Of a DNA stretch of 64,000 nt, positions 38,156 to 46,494 are shown in pieces. The translations under genes were made by a program, and so were the position numbers. Position 1 is the stretch's first letter, and each line of letters starts with the position of its first letter. Below the pieces are notes generated by a model, which saw only the letters and a list, made by a program, of their open reading frames with translations, searched no databases and had not been told where the DNA came from. This DNA is from a virus, in IMG/VR virus record IMGVR_UViG_3300018875_000005, positions 22,093 to 86,092 of that record; one strand, written 5' to 3'.

Positions 38156-38370
38156 TGGCGTCCGCGAACACCCGCCGGCCGCTCGACCCGAGCTGGTTCG
38201 AAGCCATCCACACCGAACCCGGCGACCTCGACGACTGGGACGTGGCCAGCCTCCTCCGCTGCAAACGCTGCGCCTCCACCATCACCCCCCACGCCGCATC
38301 GCCGACCCTCGCCGACCTCAACGCCGCGGCCACCGCCCACCACTGCCTCAACCCCCAGGAGACCTCATGA
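38155..38370 (+). CDS. Small protein of unknown function
   Basis: A 71-residue protein from ATG 38155 (TGATG overlap). It has a Trp-rich N-terminal part (DPSWFEAIHTEPGDLDDWDV) and CKRCAS, a Cys pair likely completed by His and Cys near the end (AHHCLN). Possible small zinc ribbon. Coupled to the next gene by ATGA. Confidence 0.62.
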   Translation: MASANTRRPLDPSWFEAIHTEPGDLDDWDVASLLRCKRCASTITPHAASPTLADLNAAATAHHCLNPQETS

Positions 38371-39077
38371 CCGGCTACATCCCGCCCGCCATCAACGCCA
38401 TGGTGCAGCGCCTCCAGCAGGCCACCGGGCACACCCCCACCGTCACCCAGCCGTGCAGCACCGTCCGCCACCTCGAACTCAGCAACGACCGCGTCACCCT
38501 CACCATCGACTACCGCCGAAACAGCCGCGGCAAGTGGTGCTGGATCGACTCCAAGCTGTACATCGACGGACGCGAGCGGCCCAAAGCCCAGGGATTCGAC
38601 GACTTCGTCAGGATCTGGGGCGACCCCGACGGCACCAACACCCCCCAGGCCGAGCCCGTGACGCTGCCCGAGGTCACCCCTCTGCCCGACGACACCGAAC
38701 TGCCCGCCGCCATCGAGCACCTGCGCAGCATCATCCGGGGCAGCCAGGCCGACGACGACCGCAACTACATCGGGCAGACCGACGACGGCTACACCCTCGT
38801 CCTCCAGGGCACCAAGGGCACCGCCCACCTGTACTTCACCCGGACCGGGAAGGGCGAGTTCAGCTACGGCCTCGACCCGCAGACCCCGTTCCGGTTCGTC
38901 GACCACGACGGGATCGAGCGCACGGACGAGTGCAACGGCCAGCTTGAGGTGCTGCTGGAGATGTTCCTCGGCGCGAGTCGGGTCGTGCCCGGCCCCACAC
39001 CGTCCATCGGGCGGCCCCGGCAGGCCGCGGCCGTGAACTCGGTGACCGTCCGCCGCTCCACCGTCATCCGCGTCTGA
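38367..39077 (+). CDS. Protein of unknown function
   Basis: A 236-residue protein (ATGA overlap). Beta-strand-rich segments include HLELSNDRVTLTIDYRRNSR and YTLVLQGTKGTAHLYFTRTG; the C-terminus is basic (GRPRQAAAVNSVTVRRSTV). No motif or family is recognised. It lies directly before the RusA-like gene in the early operon. Confidence 0.7.
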   Translation: MTGYIPPAINAMVQRLQQATGHTPTVTQPCSTVRHLELSNDRVTLTIDYRRNSRGKWCWIDSKLYIDGRERPKAQGFDDFVRIWGDPDGTNTPQAEPVTLPEVTPLPDDTELPAAIEHLRSIIRGSQADDDRNYIGQTDDGYTLVLQGTKGTAHLYFTRTGKGEFSYGLDPQTPFRFVDHDGIERTDECNGQLEVLLEMFLGASRVVPGPTPSIGRPRQAAAVNSVTVRRSTVIRV

Positions 39078-39097
39078 GAACCCACGGGAGGCCCCTC

Positions 39098-39550
39098 ATG
39101 ACCGCGCTCACCACTGAGTCGTTGGCCGTCACCCGGCCCCGGCACTGGCGCATCGCACTGCCCGCCGGGACGTTCCTCCTCAACGACAACCAGCGCCTCC
39201 ACTTCCGGCGCAAGGCCGAGTACATCGACCTCATCCGCCGCGCCGCCGGGTTCGCCGCCCGCGCCGCGAAGGTGCCGACGCTGGAGAAGGCCCACGTCTT
39301 CTACATCGTCTGCCCCAAGCCCGGCACCCGGCGCCGCGACCCCGGCAACTGGTCCCCCTCCGCCAAGGCCGCCATCGACGGCCTGGTGGACGCCGGAGTC
39401 CTGCCCGACGACGACTCCACCCGGCTCCTCGGCCCCGACCCCCGCCTCGGCCCGCCGGTCAAGGGCTCCCAGCTCGTCCTGGTCGTCACCGACCTGACCG
39501 CCATGGCCCCCGACCACCTCGCCCTCCTCAACCCGCCCGGAGACCTCTGA
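39098..39550 (+). CDS. RusA-family Holliday-junction resolvase
   Basis: A 150-residue protein. RusA hallmarks are the N-terminal basic LLNDNQRLHFRRKAEYIDLI, the D81-P82-x-N84 turn (RRRDPGNW), K90, D94 in AKAAIDGLVDAGVLPDD and the acidic D104-D106. In RusA enzymes the conserved Asp residues hold Mg and cut four-way junctions symmetrically. Phages use it to resolve recombination and replication intermediates. It shares a one-base overlap with the WhiB-like gene. Confidence 0.9.
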   Translation: MTALTTESLAVTRPRHWRIALPAGTFLLNDNQRLHFRRKAEYIDLIRRAAGFAARAAKVPTLEKAHVFYIVCPKPGTRRRDPGNWSPSAKAAIDGLVDAGVLPDDDSTRLLGPDPRLGPPVKGSQLVLVVTDLTAMAPDHLALLNPPGDL

Positions 39551-40326
39551 TGCCCGCTGCTGCCCTCACGCCCCTGCGCCGGCCGGACTGGCGCGACCGC
39601 GCCAACTGCGCCACCACCGACCCCGCCTGGTGGGACGACGGGAACCTCCGCGGCAAGACCCTCTGCCTCAAATGCCCCGTCCTCGCCGACTGCCTCACCA
39701 GCGCCCTCGCCAGCGAAGGCGACACCGCCGACGGCCGCACCGGCACCCGCGGCGGACTCACCGGCCCCGAACGCAACGAACTGCACCTCGACCAGACCCT
39801 CCTGGATCTGCCCGGCGGCTGGGACGCCGAGGAAGCCCGCATCATCGCCCTCGAAGCCGCCGCCACCGGCCGCAGCACCGAGGACATCGCCCAGGAGGAA
39901 GGCGCCGGACCCCTCACGGCCCGCCTCGCCGCCCGCCTCCTGGGCCGCGCACCCGAACCCGCCACGCTCATCGCCGGCCGCCGCCTCGCCGCCACCCACG
40001 AACCCGTCATCCGACACATGCACAGCCGGCGCTGCTCCCTGGGCACCATCAGCGCCCGCCTCGGCGTGCGAGTGCCCGTCGCGCGGGCCGCCCTCGACGC
40101 CCTCGGACTCGAACCGGTCGACCCCCGGGCCACCTCCCTGACCGAGCAGATCCTGGAACGCAGCGACGAACTCCTCGCGCTGCGGAACCGCGGCCTGTCC
40201 CTGGAGGAATGCGCCCGGGAGATGGGGTCCACCAAGAAGGTCGTGCGGGCCGCGTGGGAGAGGATCCGCAGGAACACCACCCCGGCCGCCCAGCAGGCCG
40301 TGGCAGGGCTGGAGCTGGCGTCATGA
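39550..40326 (+). CDS. WhiB-like protein with C-terminal HTH repeats
   Basis: A 258-residue protein. Residues 12-75 match Wbl: WRDRANCATTDPAWW, then C39, C42 and C48 in LCLKCPVLADC, and TRGGLTGPER in place of GxWGG. Four Cys (with C20) would hold an iron-sulfur cluster. Residues about 90-250 are helical and contain repeated resolvase-like HTH units: GRSTEDIAQEEGAGPLTARL, SRRCSLGTISARLGVRVPVA and LSLEECAREMGSTKKVVRAA. A Wbl domain fused to HTH repeats is unusual and suggests direct DNA binding together with sigma-factor contact. Confidence 0.82.
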   Translation: MPAAALTPLRRPDWRDRANCATTDPAWWDDGNLRGKTLCLKCPVLADCLTSALASEGDTADGRTGTRGGLTGPERNELHLDQTLLDLPGGWDAEEARIIALEAAATGRSTEDIAQEEGAGPLTARLAARLLGRAPEPATLIAGRRLAATHEPVIRHMHSRRCSLGTISARLGVRVPVARAALDALGLEPVDPRATSLTEQILERSDELLALRNRGLSLEECAREMGSTKKVVRAAWERIRRNTTPAAQQAVAGLELAS

Positions 40327-40883
40327 CCCCCCGCACCGCCACCCAGCGCGGCGACCTCGCCGAAGAGGTGCTGCCCGTCGCCGCCCACCTCTCCCTCCTC
40401 GTCCACGGCGACGGCGGCGACCGCGACATCCAGCAGGCCATCGCCCGCCTCGACGCCGCCCAGCGCGACGCCCTCATCGTCGTCCTGGCCGCCCTCGCCG
40501 ACCCCGACCGGCCCCTGGGCGCGCTGCTGGGCTGGGTGGACTTCGACGAGCGGGGCCGGCCCGCGGAGCCGGACCTGGACGACCGGACCACGCTGCGGCA
40601 GATCGCCGACGAGTACCCGCTGTGGGCCGACGGGCCGGACATCGACGAGGTCGCGGTCCGCCGGGCGCTGACCGGGGAGCCGGTGCCGCTGACGCCGCGG
40701 GAGCGGACCCGCGCGGTGGAGGTCGGGATCCTCCGTGGCCTGAGCTATGGCGGCGTGGCCGACGCGCTCGGCATGACCCGCGCGGCCGTCGAGAAGTCGT
40801 GGGACCGGACGAAGAAGAAGCGCCGGGCGGCCGGCCTGCCGGTGCCCGAGATCCCGGTCAACGAGATCCGCGACGCCTCCTGA
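40323..40883 (+). CDS. HTH protein with sigma-region-4-like C-terminus
   Basis: A 186-residue protein (ATGA overlap). The C-terminal HTH is RGLSYGGVADALGMTRAAVE, followed by KSWDRTKKKRRAAG. The N-terminal two-thirds is helical and acidic. It sits at the end of the operator-3 operon with the WhiB-like gene, so both may regulate transcription. An HTH antiterminator or transcription activator for late genes is a possible role, by analogy only. Confidence 0.72.
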   Translation: MTPRTATQRGDLAEEVLPVAAHLSLLVHGDGGDRDIQQAIARLDAAQRDALIVVLAALADPDRPLGALLGWVDFDERGRPAEPDLDDRTTLRQIADEYPLWADGPDIDEVAVRRALTGEPVPLTPRERTRAVEVGILRGLSYGGVADALGMTRAAVEKSWDRTKKKRRAAGLPVPEIPVNEIRDAS

Positions 40884-40925
40884 CCCCCGTACCCCGTACA
40901 CCCAACCCATCCGAAGGAGACCAGC

Positions 40926-41432
40926 ATGGCTGGAGAGTGTGTGATCACTGTTGTCGGCAACCTCGTCGACGACCCCGAACTGCGTTTCACCCCCGACGGG
41001 GCTGCGGTGGCGAAGTTCCGTGTCGCGTCCACCCCGCGCACCTTCGACCGGCAGACCAACGAGTGGAAGGACGGCGAGTCCCTGTTCCTGACCTGCTCGG
41101 TGTGGCGGAAGCAGGCTGAGAACGTCGCCGATTCCCTGGTGAAGGGGGCGCGGGTCATCGTGCAGGGCCGGTTGAAGCAGCGGTCGTACGAGGACCGGGA
41201 GGGCGTCAAGCGCACGGTGGTGGAGCTGGACGTGGACGAGGTTGGGGTGAGTCTGCGGAATGCGACGGCGCGGGTGACGAAGGCCGGTTCGGGTGGTGGG
41301 GGTCGGGAGGCGTTCGCGCAGGCCCGGCAGCGGTCCGCGCCGGGTGATCCGTGGGCCGCAGGCCAGTCGCCGCAGTCGGGCGGGTGGGGCGGTGGTCAGG
41401 GCGGCGCCGCGGATGAGCCGCCGCCGTTCTGA
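40926..41432 (+). CDS. ssb: Single-stranded DNA-binding protein
   Basis: A 168-residue protein with GAAGGAGACC before the ATG. Residues 1-110 are an OB-fold [43 protein letters not shown], and [20 protein letters not shown] with [21 protein letters not shown] Gly/Gln-rich linker leads to the acidic tip DEPPPF, which recruits partner proteins. It coats single strands during replication and recombination and fits with the RusA and Sak4-like genes. Codons here use more T/G endings than neighbours, which may mean a different origin. Confidence 0.95.
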   Translation: MAGECVITVVGNLVDDPELRFTPDGAAVAKFRVASTPRTFDRQTNEWKDGESLFLTCSVWRKQAENVADSLVKGARVIVQGRLKQRSYEDREGVKRTVVELDVDEVGVSLRNATARVTKAGSGGGGREAFAQARQRSAPGDPWAAGQSPQSGGWGGGQGGAADEPPPF

Positions 41433-41448
41433 CGGTGCCGCTGGTGGA

Positions 41449-41478
41449 GGCCCGGTCCTGGTGTGGGGCCGGGCCTTC
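41449..41478 (+). terminator. Terminator after ssb
   Basis: GGCCCGG / CCGGGCC stem around a 13-nt loop, then TTCG. Lies just upstream of operator site 4. Confidence 0.65.
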
Positions 41479-41510
41479 GCCGTGTCTGGTCGCAGCACAC
41501 ATCCCTATTC

Positions 41511-41543
41511 GTATTGCGTACGCACTACCAACAGGGGTATGGT
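41511..41543 (+). promoter_or_regulatory. Operator site 4 with promoter of the 41.7-45.7 kb operon
   Basis: GTATTGCGTACGCACTAC at 41511-41528, 9 nt, then TATGGT at 41538-41543. The block matches the 34866-34898 promoter at nearly every base, including the AAC-GGGG spacer. It indicates coordinated control of both operons. Confidence 0.85.
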
Positions 41544-41666
41544 GAGACCACCGCCCCCCACTCCCGAACGGGCCGTCCGGCCGTCCCTCCCGACGAGGGG
41601 ACCACTCCCGCGAGTGGATCGCAGCCGGCCGGGCGGCCCACCCAAGCCAGCGCTCCGGAGGCACCC

Positions 41667-41837
41667 ATGGCCCGCCGCAAGCCCCGATCTCCCGGCGTCA
41701 TGCTCCGAGGCCGCGCCGCCGGCCTCCACTACTGGGACGACGAAGTCACCGCCGACGGCGGCAAGATCCGCCTCCGCCGCGAGCGGGCCGCATTCCAGCA
41801 GTCCTTGCTCACCGAGTACGGCATCACCACCGGCTGA
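41667..41837 (+). CDS. Small basic protein leading the second early operon
   Basis: A 56-residue protein with CCGGAGGCACCC before the ATG. It is strongly basic (MARRKPRSPGVMLRGRAAGL; KIRLRRERAAFQQSL). No family recognised. It is the first gene downstream of operator site 4, with a leader of about 120 nt. Confidence 0.62.
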   Translation: MARRKPRSPGVMLRGRAAGLHYWDDEVTADGGKIRLRRERAAFQQSLLTEYGITTG

Positions 41838-41893
41838 ACGCCCGCCGCTGCCCGCACCCCGTCCAGCACCCGTTCCGAGAGGACACCCCTGCC

Positions 41894-42319
41894 ATGACCG
41901 ACACCATCGCCACCAGCCCGGTCCGCTGCCCGCACGCCGACTGCCTCTGGGAGCTGGACGGCATCCCGGACCACTGCCCCACCGCCCGCGACTGGCACCT
42001 GGCCGCGCACCAGGCCGAGGCGCACGGCGTGCCGATGACCGCCGAGCAGATCGCCCTCGGCCACGCCATGGGCTACACGGTGGCCGCGGACGAGCGGCAG
42101 CTCACCCCGGACAACCTCGAAGAGGTCGACGGCTGGCTCGACCGGGCCGACCAGTTCGCCAAGCCGTACTGGGAGACCGTGGACGGCCGTCTGACCGTCA
42201 CCGGACTGCGGATCGGCTCCGGGGTCGGCCGGACCGTCGCCCGCTTCGGCGACACGATCGTCCGCCACCCCGACGGCACGCACACCGTCCGCCGCGACAC
42301 CGAGGCGGGTGCCCGATGA
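41894..42319 (+). CDS. Zinc-finger protein of unknown function
   Basis: A 141-residue protein. The N-terminus holds CPHADCLWELDGIPDHCP and HLAAHQAEAH, i.e. Cys and His spaced like a C2H2-type site. The C-terminal part is beta-rich (GRLTVTGLRIGSGVGRTVAR). ATGA overlap with the next gene. Similar proteins occur in actinophages; function unknown. Confidence 0.68.
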   Translation: MTDTIATSPVRCPHADCLWELDGIPDHCPTARDWHLAAHQAEAHGVPMTAEQIALGHAMGYTVAADERQLTPDNLEEVDGWLDRADQFAKPYWETVDGRLTVTGLRIGSGVGRTVARFGDTIVRHPDGTHTVRRDTEAGAR

Positions 42320-43263
42320 GCGAGACCCCCACCCCCGCCCCGCTGGCGCCGGAGCGCGAGGCCCTGCCGGCCCCCGGCCGTGACGTGCACTCCGTGATCC
42401 TCGCGGCGCTGACCGAGTACGCGAAGACGTGCGGCCCGGTGGACGTCGCTGAGCACCGCGTCCGCGACTACATGGCCGAGTGCGTCGCCGAGAAGCTGAC
42501 CGAAGCGGGCTTCCCCGCCCACCTCGGACACCTGGAGCAGGTGCAGGCCGAGCTGGACGCCGAGCGCGAGCGGTCGGAGAAGCGCCGCAAGCGCATGGCC
42601 GCGGCCGAGGGCGACCTCCAGGACATCCGCGGCCTGCTGGCCCCGTCCGGTGCCCCGCGCAGGGTGCCGATGGAGCTGGGGGAGCGGGTGGCTCCGGCGG
42701 TGGAGTGGCTGCTGGCCGAGGTGGAGCGGCTGCGGGGCGTGGTGGACATGCAGTCCTCCTCGATGACCGCTCTGAGCCGCGAGCTGGAGACCTACCAGCG
42801 TCTGGAGTCGGAGCGCGAGGGCAACCAGCGGGTGGATCAGTCCCTCGCGGCGGTCGCGAATCGGCGGGTTGCCGAGCTGAACCGCGAGGTGGAGCGGCTG
42901 CGGGCCCGTGCCACCGAGCTGGAGCAGCAGACCGACGCCGCCCGTGCCGTGCACCGCAAGCACGACGACTCCCCCCACTGCCGGCACGACGGCGAGCCGT
43001 GGCCGTGCCCGACCCTGACCGCGCTCGACGCCGCCGCCATGCAGCACCGCCCCGCCGAGTCTGCCCGCGCCCTCCCCGGCCGGGCCGCCCGCTGCGCCCG
43101 CCCCGGCTGCGGCCACTCCGGCGCCGACCACCACCACGCCAACGCACGGTGCTGGGCGAACTTGCCCCGGGAGCGGAAGCCCAACGGCACGTGGGGCCCG
43201 ATCCGGGTCTGCGAGTGCTCCGGCTTCACCGCCGACACCGGCGAGGCGGGGAAGCAGGGGTGA
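42316..43263 (+). CDS. Long coiled-coil protein with C-terminal Cys/His sites
   Basis: A 315-residue protein (ATGA overlap). Residues about 60-215 form a heptad-rich coiled coil (LEQVQAELDAERERSEKRRK; NREVERLRARATELEQQT). The C-terminal 100 residues have SPHCRHDGEPWPCP, CARPGCGHSGADHHHANAR and RVCECSG, suggesting one or two zinc sites. The last block (GCGHSGADHHH...C.C..F) resembles a small ribbon common in Streptomyces phages. Possibly a scaffold or nucleic-acid-binding protein; unrecognised. Confidence 0.7.
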   Translation: MSETPTPAPLAPEREALPAPGRDVHSVILAALTEYAKTCGPVDVAEHRVRDYMAECVAEKLTEAGFPAHLGHLEQVQAELDAERERSEKRRKRMAAAEGDLQDIRGLLAPSGAPRRVPMELGERVAPAVEWLLAEVERLRGVVDMQSSSMTALSRELETYQRLESEREGNQRVDQSLAAVANRRVAELNREVERLRARATELEQQTDAARAVHRKHDDSPHCRHDGEPWPCPTLTALDAAAMQHRPAESARALPGRAARCARPGCGHSGADHHHANARCWANLPRERKPNGTWGPIRVCECSGFTADTGEAGKQG

Positions 43264-43817
43264 CTCCCACCGCCGAGGTGCTGGTGCCCGGTGTGGTCGT
43301 GGACGAGACCCGCGACCTCGCCGGGCACCTGTCCACCGCCGTCCTCTCCGCCGACGGCGTCTACCGCTACCTCCTGACCCGCATCTGGCAGCCTGCCAGG
43401 CCCCTCGCCGTGTGGATCATGCTCAACCCGAGCACCGCCGACGCCAACCACGACGACCCCACCCTCCGCCGCGTCACCACGTTCACCCGTCGCGCCGGCT
43501 GCGGCGGCCTTGCTGTCGTCAACCTCTACGCCCTCCGCTCCACCGACCCCGCCGCCCTCCGCGACCACCCCGACCCCGTCGGGCCGCTGAACGACGCCTT
43601 CGTCCGCCGCGCCACCGCGGAGGCCGGGCTCGTCATCTGCGCCTGGGGCGGCTCCTTCCCCGCCCCCGACCGTGCCCAGGCCGTCACCCGGCTACTGGCC
43701 CGGACCGGCGCCCGGCTCCGCTGCCTTGGCACCACCACCAGCGGCCAACCGAAACACCCCGTCCGCCTCCCCAACGCGACCCCGCTCGTCCCGTACCACC
43801 CGGAGCCACACCCATGA
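43260..43817 (+). CDS. DUF1643 family protein
   Basis: A 185-residue protein from GTG 43260 (GTGA overlap). DUF1643 signatures are the phrase VWIMLNPSTADANHDDPTLR, VTTFTRRAGCGGLAVVNLYA and LVICAWGGSFP, plus the late LRCLGTTTSGQPKHP. DUF1643 is widespread in bacteria and phages with no established function; its conserved NPSTAD and GQPxHP blocks suggest an active site. It is in the operator-4 operon, coupled to the HTH gene by ATGA. Confidence 0.9.
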   Translation: MTPTAEVLVPGVVVDETRDLAGHLSTAVLSADGVYRYLLTRIWQPARPLAVWIMLNPSTADANHDDPTLRRVTTFTRRAGCGGLAVVNLYALRSTDPAALRDHPDPVGPLNDAFVRRATAEAGLVICAWGGSFPAPDRAQAVTRLLARTGARLRCLGTTTSGQPKHPVRLPNATPLVPYHPEPHP

Positions 43818-44176
43818 CCACCCCAACCCCGACCGGGCCCGCCCTCGACAACCGCGAACTCCACGTCCTCCAACGCCAAGCCGACGGCATCCCCCTCCGC
43901 GAAATCGCCGCCGAACTCCACCTGACCACCGGAGGAGTCGGCAACATCAACCGCGCCATCACCCGCAAACTCGGCGCCCGCAACATCACCAACGCCGTCC
44001 TCCTCGCTTGCCAGGCCGGCATCCTCGACGGCCGCCCCCGACGCCACGGCGACCACGCCGGGTACGCCGCCCACCTGTACCGGGGTGAGGAGCCCTGCGC
44101 GGCGTGCTGGGCGGGTGAGCGCGCCTACCGGGCCGAACGCAGGCGGGCCAGGAAGACCCGCCGCAACGCAGCGTGA
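43814..44176 (+). CDS. LuxR-type HTH protein
   Basis: A 120-residue protein. Residues 12-70 form a GerE/LuxR-type HTH: LDNRELHVLQRQADGIPLRE, then IAAELHLTTGGVGNINRAIT and RKLGARNITNAVLLA. The C-terminal part has HGDHAGYAAHLYRGEEPCAA and CWAGERAYRAER, the same HG..Y...C..C pattern as the protein at 24626. A DNA-binding regulator is likely, probably of phage or plasmid genes (inference). Confidence 0.8.
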   Translation: MTTPTPTGPALDNRELHVLQRQADGIPLREIAAELHLTTGGVGNINRAITRKLGARNITNAVLLACQAGILDGRPRRHGDHAGYAAHLYRGEEPCAACWAGERAYRAERRRARKTRRNAA

Positions 44177-44232
44177 CACCGGTCTCCGGAATCCCGGGCC
44201 GAGCAACTACCCACCGCAACAAAGGAGCCCCG

Positions 44233-45099
44233 ATGACCGACCAGACCCCGTGCTGCTCCACCCGGCACTGCGCGGACCACGGATGGTGCCACCGCTGCAA
44301 CCCCACGCTGGCCGAAGCGTCTCGCCATGTCCTCCGCGCCATGGACGCCGCAGGCATCGCGCACGACGGCCGGGTGTACGCCGCTGTGATGGCCGCGATC
44401 GCCGGACGAACCCCAGGACCCGCCGTGATGCCCGTGGCCGACGCCGAGCAAGCCGCCCTCGCCGCCCGCATCACCGCAGAACGCGACCGGGCCGCCACCG
44501 CCGCAGCCAACGCCCGCGACGAGAGCGTCGCCCGCGTCAACGAGGGCATGGCCGCCGGACTCGACATCGCTCTCCGCATCCTCAACGCCCAGCCCGAACC
44601 TGCCGCGCCCGCCCCGGTCGACGAGGACCGCCGCACCCACGACAGCGATGGCGCCTGCGTCCTCGACTGCCCGCCGGTCGGCGACCCGAGCCCGTGCCCG
44701 TGCACGCCCGGGGTTCTCGACCGCCGCCAGCGGTACGACCACGCGCTCCGCACCACGCCCCGCGCCGACTGCATCGACTTCCCCCCGAACGGCCCGCACG
44801 GACCCGACGGCCACCGGTACGACGCCCGCTGCGCCCTGTGCACCGGCGACACCGGAGCGCTCGCCGCCGACCTCCGCGAGCGACTGCGCAAGGCCGAGCA
44901 GGAGGCCAACGCCACGGCCACCGCAGCCGCTCACCTCACCACCCTCGCCCGGCAGCGCGCCGAGCGGGCCGAGGCCGCCGTCAACCGTGCCCTCCGCCGC
45001 CTCGACACCTGGAAGCAACGCCTCCCCGAGACCGTGCGCACCACCACCGTCATCGAAACCCTCCGCGCCGACCTCGCCACCGAGAGGACCCAGCCGTGA
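44233..45099 (+). CDS. Cys-rich coiled-coil protein of unknown function
   Basis: A 288-residue protein. ATG 44233 has AAAGGAGCCCCG upstream; a GTG at 44173 overlaps the previous stop but lacks that support. N-terminal Cys/His cluster (CCSTRHCADHGWCHRCNP), a central CVLDCPP and CPCTPG, a CALCTGDTG site, then a coiled coil near the C-terminus (LRERLRKAEQEANATATAAA). Multiple metal sites are plausible. Unrecognised. Confidence 0.68.
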   Translation: MTDQTPCCSTRHCADHGWCHRCNPTLAEASRHVLRAMDAAGIAHDGRVYAAVMAAIAGRTPGPAVMPVADAEQAALAARITAERDRAATAAANARDESVARVNEGMAAGLDIALRILNAQPEPAAPAPVDEDRRTHDSDGACVLDCPPVGDPSPCPCTPGVLDRRQRYDHALRTTPRADCIDFPPNGPHGPDGHRYDARCALCTGDTGALAADLRERLRKAEQEANATATAAAHLTTLARQRAERAEAAVNRALRRLDTWKQRLPETVRTTTVIETLRADLATERTQP

Positions 45100-45332
45100 C
45101 CGACACCGACCTCGACCGCCAGCGCCACCAGCTCAGCGAGCTGATGTCCGCCATCTCCGAAGAGCGCTACGCCGCCGGCTGGCTCGACGGCCTGGACCGC
45201 CGCCTCCACGCCGAAGGCGGCCTGTGGGAGACCATCGGCCGCGCCATCGGCTGGCCCGTCGGCGACTACAAGCACTGGACGTGGATGTCGTGGAACGAAG
45301 CCGGACGGCAGTACAAGAAGGAGGGCCGATGA
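45096..45332 (+). CDS. Small protein of unknown function
   Basis: A 78-residue protein (GTG start, GTGA overlap; ATGA with the next gene). It is helical with a Trp-rich end (GDYKHWTWMSWNEAGRQYKK). No motif. It lies immediately before the DUF4326 gene. Confidence 0.62.
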   Translation: MTDTDLDRQRHQLSELMSAISEERYAAGWLDGLDRRLHAEGGLWETIGRAIGWPVGDYKHWTWMSWNEAGRQYKKEGR

Positions 45333-45736
45333 CCACCGCCACGGCCCCACGCAGGGTCCAGCGCCAGCGCACCCGAGGCTGGACCGCCCCGCTCGACCAC
45401 CTGGGCCGCAAACCCGTCTACGTCGGCCGCGGCACCCCCTACGGGAACCCGTGGATCATCACCCAGGACAACCACCGCAACTGGATCGTCATGTGGGACG
45501 GCACCCGGCAGCAGGCCCTGCCCCGCGGGCTCAACACCTTCACCCCCGCAGACGACAGGCGTGACGCCCACGCCACGGCCGTGCGCCTGTACCGCGAGCA
45601 CCTGGACGCCCACCCGGAGCTGGTGGAGCGCGCCCGCCGGGATCTGGCCGGCAGGGACCTGATGTGCTGGTGCGCGCTGAAGCCCGTGCGCCTTCCCTGT
45701 CATGTGGACGTGCTGTTGTCCCTCGTCAACGGGTGA
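45329..45736 (+). CDS. DUF4326 family protein
   Basis: A 135-residue protein. The DUF4326 pattern is visible: PVYVGRGTPYGNPWII, a middle AVRLYREHLDAHPELVERAR, and RRDLAGRDLMCWCALKPVRL with CHVDVLL. This small family is common in actinophages and phage islands; the conserved CWC...PCH residues suggest a metal or catalytic site but the role is unknown. It is the last gene of the operator-4 operon and is followed by a strong terminator. Confidence 0.88.
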   Translation: MTTATAPRRVQRQRTRGWTAPLDHLGRKPVYVGRGTPYGNPWIITQDNHRNWIVMWDGTRQQALPRGLNTFTPADDRRDAHATAVRLYREHLDAHPELVERARRDLAGRDLMCWCALKPVRLPCHVDVLLSLVNG

Positions 45737-45774
45737 TCTCCGGGCGTACGGTGTTCGTGCTGGGGGCACCCTGT

Positions 45775-45813
45775 AGCGCCCCGTTCTCCTGCGGGAGGGC
45801 GGGGCGCTTTTTC
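45775..45813 (+). terminator. Rho-independent terminator with T-run
   Basis: AGCGCCCCG / CGGGGCGCT stem closed by an inner TTCTCCTGCGGGAGGG loop with its own CTCC/GGAG pairing, then TTTTTC. Ends the operator-4 operon. Confidence 0.88.
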
Positions 45814-45877
45814 GTGTGTGGGGGCCGTTCCATAGTTGAAGCCGTGTTGAAGTTCTTCAACAGGGGTGAGCATGGCC

Positions 45878-45912
45878 GTGCCCCGCCTTCTCCGTGTGGA
45901 GGGGCGGGGCAC
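45878..45912. other. Stem-loop in the convergent junction
   Basis: GTGCCCCGCC pairs with GGCGGGGCAC, with inner CTCC-GTGT-GGAG. It may be a back-up terminator. Confidence 0.5.
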
Positions 45913-46071
45913 TGGCGTGTCTCCGGGGGCTTCCGGCTCCGCGCGGTGTGACGTCCCCAGAGCGGGCACCGCAGTGTCGGGCCGGGGTCTGGCAGCAGAC
46001 CCGAGCCTGGTCCCGGCAGACACCGCCCATGGTGGCACGCGGGTCCGACAACGCCCCCTGAAACGCGAAGG

Positions 46072-46103
46072 CGCCCCGCCTCTACGGGGGATGAGGCGGG
46101 GCG
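46072..46103. terminator. Terminator of the leftward accessory operon
   Basis: Perfect 11-bp stem CGCCCCGCCTC / GAGGCGGGGCG around a 10-nt loop, 57 bases downstream of the leftward stop at 46160. Confidence 0.65.
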
Positions 46104-46159
46104 TCACGGGCAGTGTGGCACGCGGCACCGGACGGCGTGGCAGGGTTCACCCCCGCGCG

Positions 46160-46273
46160 TCACCGGCCGACAAGCCAGGCGCCGAGTTGTATGGCGGCGT
46201 GGAGGAACAGGGCGAGGGCCAGGAGTCGGGGGACGGGAACCATCTCCGTGGCCCACCACCACACCGCACGCAT
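46160..46273 (-). CDS. Tiny single-pass membrane protein (37 aa)
   Basis: A 37-residue frame that starts in the stop of the HTH gene (TGATG) with GGAGGTG upstream. It has one hydrophobic helix (VPRLLALALFLHAAIQLGAW). Coupling to a HTH gene suggests a paired function, such as a regulator-linked membrane peptide. No family. Confidence 0.55.
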   Translation of the reverse strand: MRAVWWWATEMVPVPRLLALALFLHAAIQLGAWLVGR

Positions 46274-46494
46274 CACGACACCTCCTCGACCAGCTCAAGG
46301 CCGACAACGAGCCGCATGCCGCACAGGGCGAGGAGGCGTTCGGCCCAGGGCAGGGTGAGCGTGGTCCGCCCGGTGAGCATCTGGCTCACGTGCTTGGCGG
46401 ACAGGCCGACACGGCGGGCGGCGTCGGCCTGGCTGATGCCGGCCGTGGTGAGCGCGGCGCGGACCTGGCGGCGGAGGGCATCCTCAGCGGTCAC
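46273..46494 (-). CDS. XRE/Cro-type HTH protein
   Basis: A 73-residue protein consisting almost entirely of an XRE HTH: ALTTAGISQADAARRVGLSA, then KHVSQMLTGRTTLTLPWAER. It would bind DNA as a dimer. It is small enough to be a Cro-like repressor or the antitoxin of a pair, and lies in the leftward operon between a 130-residue gene and a tiny membrane peptide. Its target is unknown. Confidence 0.85.
   Translation of the reverse strand: MTAEDALRRQVRAALTTAGISQADAARRVGLSAKHVSQMLTGRTTLTLPWAERLLALCGMRLVVGLELVEEVS

Larger units (their letters stand above)
45737..46159. other. Non-coding, hairpin-rich junction between convergent operons
   Basis: 423 bases without a supported gene. It contains a T-run terminator (45775-45813), GTTGAAG-TT-CTTCAAC (45846-45861), a GTGCCCCGCC stem-loop (45878-45912) and an 11-bp stem (46072-46103). 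It separates the rightward early operon from the leftward accessory operon. Confidence 0.6.
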
